A stretch of DNA of 64,000 nt from Shewanella benthica KT99 (GTDB lineage Bacteria; Pseudomonadota; Gammaproteobacteria; Enterobacterales; Shewanellaceae). Of the stretch, positions 17,498 through 23,874 are shown piece after piece; within the stretch, counting starts at the first letter, position 1, and the number at the start of each line of letters is the position of its first letter. The translations under genes were made by a program, and so were the position numbers. The stretch lies in assembly GCF_000172075.1 (NCBI RefSeq), contig NZ_ABIC01000011.1, forward strand, positions 1 to 64,000, written 5' to 3'. The notes beneath the pieces are model-generated. The model was not told where the DNA came from and searched no databases. It was given only the letters and a program-made list of their open reading frames with translations.

Positions 17498-18201
17498 TTT
17501 TAATCCTTATGTAGGGTATAGCTTAGAATTACTTATAATTTGTGGCGCATTATAATGGAATAATGCCCCGATTGCTTGATTCCAGCAACGACTCCCCCAA
17601 GCCAGAGGCTGATTATCGTCTAGCTTGATCCACACTGCAAATAACTAATGCCTACAGACTAATAACAAAAAACACCGTTTTGTGTAGCACACAATTCATC
17701 TTATGTGTGGACAGAGAGAGCAATTAAGAAGAGACGCCATAACCAGTTCGATAACATATATCCATATACAAATGCCAGTTCAGCTTCCATGCTTCTCATT
17801 CATAGGCTCATGGCTATTCCATATTCACCCTATCTCTCGCTCGGAGAGTTTCACGTTGTGAAACCTCGCCCAGATGTTGATTAGAAAAAGTATCTGAATT
17901 TACCTGAAAGCTCTAATTCGCTCCGCCCCTTTATTCTAAATGTGTATATAACTGTTAAATAAAGATATTTTAAAAAAAGCAAAAAAAGGCTGCATAAAAA
18001 ATGAACGATCGCTATTATATCGCTCAGTTGTTCAGAGAGTTATTAAATGCGGCATCAAGTACAAGTAAAACATCCACTACTAAAACCGTGTTTTGTAGCT
18101 AGACGTTTCCCTTTTATTTTAGCCTAACATGATATAATTCAATAAATTAACATATTGTTAATATTGAACTTTTTTTAAATTAAATAAATAAGGGACATCA
18201 C
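17498..18201. other. 700-base intergenic region with paired hairpins; csp leader
   Basis: No gene recognised. It carries the purE promoter on one side and, on the other, the probable long 5' leader of the cold-shock gene. Two adjacent small hairpins occur at 17834-17864 (see separate entry). The last 150 bases before the csp ATG are very AT rich. Confidence 0.5.
17834..17864. other. Two adjacent perfect hairpins
   Basis: CTCTCGCTCGGAGAG is directly followed by GTTTCACGTTGTGAAAC; each has a stem of five or more bases and a short loop. They are about 340 bases before the csp gene and lack a T run, so they are not obvious terminators. Confidence 0.4.
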
Positions 18202-18414
18202 ATGTCTAATTCAAATACTGGTACTGTAAAATGGTTTAACGAAGATAAAGGATTCGGTTTCCTTACTCAAGATAATGGTGGCGCTGACGTATTCGTACAT
18301 TTTCGTGCTATCGCATCAGAAGGTTTCAAAACTCTTGATGAAGGTCAAAAAGTGTCTTTCGAAGTAGAGCAAGGCGAAAAAGGTCTGCAAGCAAGCAACG
18401 TTATCGCTCTTTAA
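18202..18414 (+). CDS. CspA-family cold-shock protein
   Basis: 70-residue single OB-fold RNA/DNA-binding protein. RNP1 is KGFGFLTQ (about 17-24) and RNP2 is DVFVHF (about 31-36), preceded by [13 protein letters not shown]. It melts mRNA structure in the cytoplasm; many paralogues exist per genome, so the exact csp letter is not assignable. AAGGGACATCAC gives a good ribosome site. The long AT-rich leader suggests post-transcriptional thermoregulation as in E. coli cspA, which is inference. The gene is monocistronic, followed by a terminator. Confidence 0.93.
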   Translation: MSNSNTGTVKWFNEDKGFGFLTQDNGGADVFVHFRAIASEGFKTLDEGQKVSFEVEQGEKGLQASNVIAL

Positions 18415-18443
18415 TGAAGCGCTAATAACGCAAGCTGATATTA

Positions 18444-18476
18444 AAAAAAGAAGGTCGCCAACGCGGCCTTTTTTAT
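18444..18476 (+). terminator. Terminator of the cold-shock gene
   Basis: AAGGTCGC - CAAC - GCGGCCTTTTTTA, preceded by an A run; an 8-base stem followed by T6. Confidence 0.85.
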
Positions 18477-18686
18477 GCCTGTCATATTCAACAAAAGAAA
18501 AATAACCAAGACACTCAGGATGGTCACTTGCCTGTATGGCCTATGTAGACCACTCTCCACCAAGAGATAGGCTAGATAGCGCTTAAGCAAGACCCAAGAT
18601 ACCCAATTTAAAGTCATCTTTTCATACATAAGCAAACCCTTGTTTGGGGTTTATAATGTTTTATTTTTAAGGACATAGTCGATATT

Positions 18687-18971
18687 TTACTCATAACAGA
18701 CTATTTGAGTATCGTTTGACGTAATAAGTGGGTGAATTGATAAATCGAGGAGTTTATCTAGATGTGTTCGGCACTGGCGATCTTGCTTAGAATAAGAATA
18801 TATGTATTGGTTACAAATGACAAACAAACTACTAGCTGTGGTAGTTGCATAGTAAGAGCGATCCTTATATCGCTTCCTAGCGATGGTTCTGGCGTCTTTG
18901 TCTTGTTCCCAGTCACAACTAAAATGTCGCTTATCAATCCAATACAGCGATTGCTTACGGCCATTAAACAC
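18687..18971 (-). CDS. Unrecognised small ORF downstream of alpA
   Basis: 94 codons whose start overlaps the alpA stop by eight bases, as if translationally coupled. It begins with basic text (RKQSLYWIDKRHFSCDWEQD) and continues RKRYKDRSYYATTTASSLFV. I know no family for it. In AlpA-type islands the next gene is often a replication or phage-inhibition protein, so it may be the start of a truncated such gene. The quality of the reading frame beyond about residue 60 is doubtful. Confidence 0.3.
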   Translation of the reverse strand: MFNGRKQSLYWIDKRHFSCDWEQDKDARTIARKRYKDRSYYATTTASSLFVICNQYIYSYSKQDRQCRTHLDKLLDLSIHPLITSNDTQIVCYE

Positions 18972-19206
18972 GCCTTTCTCGTTGCGAATTAACCAGTGCT
19001 TTGATTTTCTCTGGTGTTTGCTCGGCTATCATGGCGTTAATAACGGCTTCACATTCTGATTTTACAAAGCCGACTGCTCGCGCCCCTAAGCTGATAGGCG
19101 GCGGAAATAGACCGTCTTTAATGCGATTGTATAGCGTTAATTTTGATAAGCCTGTTTCGTTAATGACATCAGGCTTTCTGATTATTCTTGGTTGGTATTG
19201 GTTCAT
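18964..19206 (-). CDS. alpA: AlpA-family phage transcriptional regulator
   Basis: 80-residue MerR/excisionase-like helix-turn-helix protein. The hallmark is IIRKPDVINETGLSKLTLYN (about 7-26), followed by RIKDGLFPPPISLGARAVGF, as in AlpA of CP4-57 where it activates excision of the element. E. coli AlpA is 70 residues, so this one is intact. It lies at the downstream end of the decayed element; with the integrase broken, it cannot drive excision unless a second integrase acts in trans. Confidence 0.85.
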   Translation of the reverse strand: MNQYQPRIIRKPDVINETGLSKLTLYNRIKDGLFPPPISLGARAVGFVKSECEAVINAMIAEQTPEKIKALVNSQRERRV

Positions 19207-19310
19207 AGGTAATTATCCTTGTCCGTTATTGAATTATTCGGGACAATTATTTCCTATTTACCCTAGGGTTTAGCGGGGGGGTTAGGTGGCTAATGCTTAA
19301 TATAATAGGG

Positions 19311-19830
19311 TTAATATTTAATTATTTTTGCGATAACGTCTTTTGATTTTTCACTAAGCCCTTCTGGATTTTCACCTGAATCTTCGTGCCTAATCCCCCT
19401 CGTTTTACTCTCTTTATCTAGCCATAATTTGATGTCTTTATTGAGAGGTGTAGTTGTACTATCGCGTACGAGAGTATCGTGAGCATCAATAGCAATTTGT
19501 AGCTCTGGTGGGTATGTTGGCTTTTAGTTTTTCATTTTCAAGGCTTAAAGCTTCAATCGAATCTTCAAAGGCTCTTGCTTCATAATGTAGCCCAGTGTTA
19601 ATACCTTCATATTCACACCACCTTAGTAATTCTCGTTTTGAAATGACGGTCAATTCGTAGTCTATTACAGCACTTTGCTTTAAATAAGTACCATTATCAT
19701 ATCTTTTTGAATATCTGTCACCGAACTCATCATTATTTGAGCACCAAAGCTCAAGTGTGTGCAATTTAAAATCATCTTGGTTCGTCCCTTTAATACAGTC
19801 ACTTAGAAGGTCGATATAATGGTCGTTCAA
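19311..19830 (-). pseudogene. Element-borne protein gene with one frameshift
   Basis: From the ATG at 19830 (MNDHYIDLLSDCIKG) an acidic protein with ISKRELLRWCEYEGINTGLH reads to about 19512, where the frame ends prematurely at 19486. One base change in CCCACC restores a longer reading: PPELQIAIDAHDTLVRDS, then NKDIKLWLDKES and SKDVIAKIIKY, stopping at 19311. The joined product would be about 172 residues. A similar helical C-terminal module (ELxIAxxAxxxL..D..IKxWL) is common in proteins encoded beside AlpA in islands, but no function is known to me. Confidence 0.5.
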
Positions 19831-19884
19831 AGGGGTCGAATGGAGTTTGCCATCACATGAATTTTGATTAGTGGAATAAATATT

Positions 19885-20136
19885 TTATGCAATTCGTGCG
19901 GCATCAATTTGAGTGAAATTGCTTTTTCTATTAACTAAGTTCACATCGTAGTTAAAGTCATTAGCTTGTATGCTTTCAGCTCCTCTAGTAAGAGGGATAC
20001 CGAATTTATTTAGGGCGACTTTGAACTCACTATAGCTGATGAAAACCTCATTAATTAAATACCGCATAGAAACAATATATGAATTACCATCTAATTCTGG
20101 ACGCGAGCAATACTTAGAGCATTTAGATTTTAGCAT
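19885..20136 (-). CDS. Unrecognised element-borne ORF beginning in a repeat
   Basis: 83 codons. The start MLKSKCSKYCSRPELDGNSY lies inside a heptanucleotide repeat tract, and the rest (IVSMRYLINEVFISYSEFKV, GIPLTRGAESIQANDFNYDV) reads like a compact domain of a helix-turn-helix or phage regulatory protein. Because the upstream remnant ends in the same repeat, this could be the 3' part of one longer gene split by repeat expansion. No recognised family. Confidence 0.4.
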   Translation of the reverse strand: MLKSKCSKYCSRPELDGNSYIVSMRYLINEVFISYSEFKVALNKFGIPLTRGAESIQANDFNYDVNLVNRKSNFTQIDAARIA

Positions 20137-20169
20137 TTAGATTTTAGCTTTTAGCTTTTAGCTTTTAGC
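20121..20169. repeat. TTTTAGC heptanucleotide tandem repeat
   Basis: Two copies of the 14-base unit ATTTAGATTTTAGC (20121-20134, 20135-20148) followed by three TTTTAGC units (20149-20169). The 7-base step changes the reading frame with each unit gained or lost. Confidence 0.9.
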
Positions 20170-20389
20170 AGCAAGTCTTCATATTCATGCTCCCCTGTTT
20201 GGATTTTAGATGCCTTGTCTATGATTAAATACCCATCAACGTAGAAGGTGTGCCTTCGAAACCTTCAGTTAGTAATCCTTTAAACTTAACAAACTTATTA
20301 AGCCCGTCAGTAACAGTATAAATAGGTATCTCTATACATTGGCTCAACTGAGCCTCAGTATAAAATACCTTATCATCCTTTATTTCCAT
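20150..20389 (-). pseudogene. Small element-borne gene, frameshifted
   Basis: ATG at 20389 gives MEIKDDKVFYTEAQLSQC, then IYTVTDGLNKFVKFKGLLTE, stopping near 20227. A one-base shift near 20245 restores HTFYVDGYLIIDKASKIQTG and EHEYEDLLLKAK into the heptanucleotide repeat. Together they suggest a protein of about 80 residues or the N-terminus of the ORF at 19885-20136. Unknown function. Confidence 0.4.
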
Positions 20390-20459
20390 ATTACGCCCCC
20401 GCGTTCCTACTAAAATTTACTAAGCCAAAAGTTGATAGGTATTCAACTTCTTTCGGGGG

Positions 20460-20785
20460 CTACCCTAGGCTTCGTAAAACTAGATAACGGCCTTTAAGCC
20501 TTTTGTTTTTTGTAATTATAAAGTGATGTTCCGCTTGCTCAATATGTCCAGACCACCAGCACATCAATACTCGTCTACGTTCTAGTATTCAGCACGGTTA
20601 TATGCGCGCCTAACTTCATTTTTATCAACATGCGCTAAAGCTGCTTCAATGACATCGGGAGCAAAGCCTTGTTCGTTTAGTGTGGTACTGGCTAATGCGC
20701 GTAAGCCATGGGAACCAATTCACCAGCAAAGCCCATACGTTTAAGTGCCACGTTCATGGATAAAGGGATCAGAGCGAATAAGATC
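20460..20785 (-). pseudogene. Tyrosine integrase C-terminal remnant (P4/CP4-57 type)
   Basis: Reading across frames gives NVALKRMGFAGELV, then HGLRALASTTLNEQGFAPDV, IEAALAHVDKNEVRRAYNRA and, after a further one-base loss, LERRRVLMCWWSGHIEQ. This matches the catalytic HxLR...G box and the C-terminal tail of P4-like integrases. The catalytic Tyr (AYNRAEY) remains, but there are frameshifts near 20713 and 20588 and the N-terminal 300 residues are missing. It must be inactive. Confidence 0.8.
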
Positions 20786-20814
20786 AGATTTTGGCAGAAG
20801 CAACAGGGATTTAC

Positions 20815-20852
20815 AGAGCCGGGCTAGGAGGTTTCCCTGCCCGGCTAATATT
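20815..20852 (-). terminator. Strong hairpin after the lipoprotein gene
   Basis: AGCCGGGC...GCCCGGCT with an inner AGG/CCT pairing, 10 bases beyond the stop of the minus-strand gene. The T run is poor, so the terminator call is moderate. Confidence 0.55.
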
Positions 20853-20857
20853 TATTG

Positions 20858-21475
20858 CTAAGCGAAGAAGAGACGCCATAACCAGGAAGAGTCGAGATCT
20901 TCCTTACAGGTCTTATATTGCGCGGCGTAGCGCTTAGATCTGGCGTCGACCTTAGCCGCAACCTTGATCAACCAGGCTTTCTGGTTATAGCTCTTGCGCT
21001 TATAACCGCCCCAACCTTCATGGTAATTCAGATACTGATTTCTGGCATCCCACTTAGAGACGCCATTAATTTTATGGGTTTTATAAATAAACCAGCCCAT
21101 AAAGTCCATGGCATCATCGAAATTACTCCGGCTTGACCAGGAGTTCCCCGTCTCCTTGACGTAATCATCCCAGGTCATGGTCTTAGCCTGAGCATAGCCA
21201 TAGGCATCACTGGCACGCCCGATAGGAATAAAGCCGAGAAAATACTCCATAGGTGGCGCTGCATTGTGTTTAAAAGAGCTCTCCTGATACATCATCGCCA
21301 GGGGCACATGGACCGGCACGCCCCACTTCTCTTGGGTGTTCTGTGCGGCGCTATACCAGTCGCGATTTTCCTGATAGATGGAGCATAAATTTTCAGGGTT
21401 TTCCGGCGGAGCCGTGGCGCAACCTGAGAGTAATAATGCCAAAAAAGCTGCTGTTAAAACCGAAAACCCTTTCAT
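20858..21475 (-). CDS. Lipoprotein with lytic-transglycosylase-like domain
   Basis: 205 residues with a lipoprotein signal (VLTAAFLALLLSGCATAPP; lipobox LSGC). The mature part has VPLAMMYQESSF (the SLT-type catalytic Glu context) and later AYGYAQAKTMTWDDY and YLNYHEGWGGY, the order seen in soluble lytic transglycosylases. It should cut peptidoglycan glycan strands or bind them in the periplasm. It is a well-defined orphan family in Shewanella and Vibrio as far as I recall; activity is inferred from the Glu motif. Confidence 0.75.
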   Translation of the reverse strand: MKGFSVLTAAFLALLLSGCATAPPENPENLCSIYQENRDWYSAAQNTQEKWGVPVHVPLAMMYQESSFKHNAAPPMEYFLGFIPIGRASDAYGYAQAKTMTWDDYVKETGNSWSSRSNFDDAMDFMGWFIYKTHKINGVSKWDARNQYLNYHEGWGGYKRKSYNQKAWLIKVAAKVDARSKRYAAQYKTCKEDLDSSWLWRLFFA

Positions 21476-21611
21476 AAGTGCGATACCATGTGTAATGCAG
21501 ACAGGAGCATATTAAGTCGTGAAACTAATCAAAACGTTAGTGTCACATCCTTAGGTTAAAGATGCAATTATCCAAGCTCAAAAGTGCCCGATATTAACCT
21601 TATGTCACAGG

Positions 21612-22061
21612 TTACTTCACGGGTAATTCACACGCATGCGCTTCTTCGAGCCAGATCACCGGCTGCCAAAAACCAGAGTCATGGCCACGATAGCGTTTAT
21701 CGGTATTAAATTGAGCCGCAAAATGATATCTGCGGTTGGCTTCGACTCTGACAACTAAGTCTTTAGGCGTCCTGGCGGCTAGCTTCACCTGCAGAGATGG
21801 CGCGCTGATCAACTCGGCAAAAGTAAAGGTATGCTCGCCGAGCGAGAGCCGGTAATTGGGTTTAGAGATGACAGGTTTGCCGTCTAAATGAGTGACGACG
21901 GCTCGATACAGATCTTGACTCGAATCGGGGTCGAGATAACCCGAGACGACACCACACCTCAAACTATCATCAGGCTGTGAAGCACAGCCTGAAAGCAAGA
22001 TAAGCATGATAAGCATGATAAGCATGATAAGCATGGAAAGTAGCACGAGTAATGGTTTCAA
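21612..22061 (-). CDS. Small lipoprotein with repeat-expanded signal peptide
   Basis: 149-residue putative lipoprotein. The signal is LLSMLIMLIMLIMLILLSGC, whose hydrophobic core is built from a four-fold 9-base DNA repeat. Lipobox LSGC. The mature domain (CGVVSGYLDPDSSQDLYRAV, YRLSLGEHTFTFAELI, RRYHFAAQFN) looks like a small beta-sandwich seen in unnamed gammaproteobacterial lipoproteins. Function unknown. Its 5' end is upstream-adjacent to gshA (10 bases after the gshA stop), so the two are likely cotranscribed. Confidence 0.65.
   Translation of the reverse strand: MKPLLVLLSMLIMLIMLIMLILLSGCASQPDDSLRCGVVSGYLDPDSSQDLYRAVVTHLDGKPVISKPNYRLSLGEHTFTFAELISAPSLQVKLAARTPKDLVVRVEANRRYHFAAQFNTDKRYRGHDSGFWQPVIWLEEAHACELPVK
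22000..22035. repeat. Four tandem copies of a 9-base unit in a signal peptide
   Basis: ATAAGCATG repeats four times in phase with the codons, encoding Leu-Ile-Met units on the minus strand. Unit gain or loss would lengthen or shorten the signal peptide without a frameshift. Confidence 0.92.
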
Positions 22062-22071
22062 ATCTTCACTC

Positions 22072-23676
22072 TCAACGGCAACGTTTTATCTCAGCCATTT
22101 TTAAAATAGTTTCATCTCGGAAGTAATCTTGCAGAAATGCCTCAAAACTTTGGCTAGACTCGGCTTCCATCTTAGCTTGCTTAGTCAAGGAGTCTAACGC
22201 ATCCTGTTTGTATCGAGCGACAACTTGCTCTGGTAGCTCATATTCGTTCAACGTCTTATGGTACTGTTTGGCTAAGCTTTTGACCCAGCAACCATGATCG
22301 ATTTGACTCTCAAGCAAGTGCGACATGACCCTTCCAGAAAGGGTTAAGTCAGGATCATTGACCGCAGCTAACCAGGTATCGAGCGCTTGACGATAATGAT
22401 TTTCACCCTCACTGTCCAACAGCTCGGCAATCGAGCTTAAAGATGAAAACATCTGCTTCATCCAATCGGTGAGGAGCACTGAGTGTCCATTATTGCTTAA
22501 TTCCAGACCCGGCTTACGTCCTTGCAGAATGACTCGGTTCAAGTTAGCGGATATTTCGGCTTCCTCGCCCTCTGCCGATAAGGGGGAATCACTTAACAAA
22601 CAATAGAGCAGGAACATGTCTAAGAAGCGCACCTGAGATGCTTCTATGCCTATCGCGCTGTATGGATTGACATCTAAAGCTCGAACTTCGATATATTCGA
22701 CTCCGGCTCTAGCCAGTGCCTGCGAAGGCTTTTCACCATCGCGAGTGACTCGCTTAGCCCGGATTGGCGAATAAAATTCATTCTCTATCTGCAGCACATT
22801 GGCATTGAGCTGCCTAAATTCTCCATCAACCTTAACGCCTATTTTTTCAAAATTAGACGAGGGCATATTGATGGCATTGTGCATCCCTTGCAGATACTTA
22901 TCCAGAGAATCATAGCTGATGCTTAAGTTGTCTTGTTCCTTATTGGTGTAACCCAGGTCACTCATTCTCAATGAGGTGGCATAGGGAAGATACAAGGTCC
23001 CCTTGCCCATCTTCTTAAATTCGATATCGGTCTGCTGATCTTTAATGAACGAGCTACACAGGGCCGGGGAAGCACCAAAAAGGTAAGGTAATACCCAAAC
23101 CATGCGTCGATAATTACGTATGAGCCCTAGATAGGACTCAGAGATGAAATCTGTTTTGGAACCCTGTTGATCGCTTAAAAGGTACAACTTGTCCCAAAGT
23201 GGCTGAGATACAGAGAAGTTAAAATGAACTCCGGAGATAATCTGCATCTGAGCGCCGTATCTATAGGTTAATCCCTTACGATACAAACGTTTCATCTGTC
23301 CTGAATTTGAACTGCCGTATTGTGCAATGGGAATTTTGCTCACATCACCGACATAACAAGGCATGCTCACCGGCCATAGACCTTGTTGGTTAAGGTTTTG
23401 CACCGTAAATGCGTGGGTATAGGTCAGATCTTCAAGCAAGTCATCGATATCACTGAAAACAGGAGTGATAAATTCGAGCAGAGATTCACTATAATCTGTA
23501 GTTATCCTGGAATGAGTGAGCGCTGCACCTAGTTCTCTAGGGTGGGCATCTGTCGCCAGCTGGCCTGACTCACTGATTCTTAATGCTTCGCGTTCTATGC
23601 CACGTTGCATCCCCTGTAGTGCTGCACGCCCCTCTGAGTCAGAGAGTTGTTCGATCCATGTATTGAAAGAGTTCAA
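22072..23676 (-). CDS. gshA: Glutamate-cysteine ligase GshA
   Basis: First enzyme of glutathione synthesis: ATP-dependent joining of glutamate and cysteine, cytoplasmic. 534 residues, proteobacterial class (type 1). Signatures: GMQRGIEREALRI near the N-terminus, SESLLEFITPVF, MPCYVGD, the ATP/substrate region SGVHFNFSVS, and VEYIEVRALDVNPYSAIGI. The start ATG at 23676 gives the usual first helix. It is followed closely by the small lipoprotein gene. Not linked to luxS, as it often is in other gammaproteobacteria. Confidence 0.96.
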   Translation of the reverse strand: MNSFNTWIEQLSDSEGRAALQGMQRGIEREALRISESGQLATDAHPRELGAALTHSRITTDYSESLLEFITPVFSDIDDLLEDLTYTHAFTVQNLNQQGLWPVSMPCYVGDVSKIPIAQYGSSNSGQMKRLYRKGLTYRYGAQMQIISGVHFNFSVSQPLWDKLYLLSDQQGSKTDFISESYLGLIRNYRRMVWVLPYLFGASPALCSSFIKDQQTDIEFKKMGKGTLYLPYATSLRMSDLGYTNKEQDNLSISYDSLDKYLQGMHNAINMPSSNFEKIGVKVDGEFRQLNANVLQIENEFYSPIRAKRVTRDGEKPSQALARAGVEYIEVRALDVNPYSAIGIEASQVRFLDMFLLYCLLSDSPLSAEGEEAEISANLNRVILQGRKPGLELSNNGHSVLLTDWMKQMFSSLSSIAELLDSEGENHYRQALDTWLAAVNDPDLTLSGRVMSHLLESQIDHGCWVKSLAKQYHKTLNEYELPEQVVARYKQDALDSLTKQAKMEAESSQSFEAFLQDYFRDETILKMAEIKRCR

Positions 23677-23810
23677 TATTTTATTCTCTAATTTTTGTCA
23701 TCATTTAGGCTTGTCTGGATCAAACCCGTCAAGGGTGTATTTTCTTTCATTCACACAATCGACAGCGTTTAACCCTCTCAGGCAAGTCATCTTTTCTAAG
23801 CCATAAAATC

Positions 23811-23841
23811 GCGGCATCCATTCTAACAAGATGCCGCAAGT
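23811..23841 (-). terminator. Terminator of the M16 peptidase gene
   Basis: GCGGCATC - 11 bases - GATGCCGC, followed on the minus strand by GATTTTAT; it lies 34 bases beyond the peptidase stop. Confidence 0.7.
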
Positions 23842-23874
23842 TACTACCACTAGATATATGGCCTAATTTGGCAA

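Larger units (their letters stand above)
18687..20785 (-). mobile_element. Decayed AlpA/tyrosine-integrase integrative element
   Basis: A minus-strand block with a broken P4/CP4-57-type integrase, two or three small unknown genes with frameshifts, and an AlpA regulator. It sits between the csp terminator and a lipoprotein gene, where flanking genes are ordinary chromosomal ones. No flanking tRNA or attachment repeat was found, so the true borders are unknown. The coordinates cover the recognised parts only. Confidence 0.65.
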
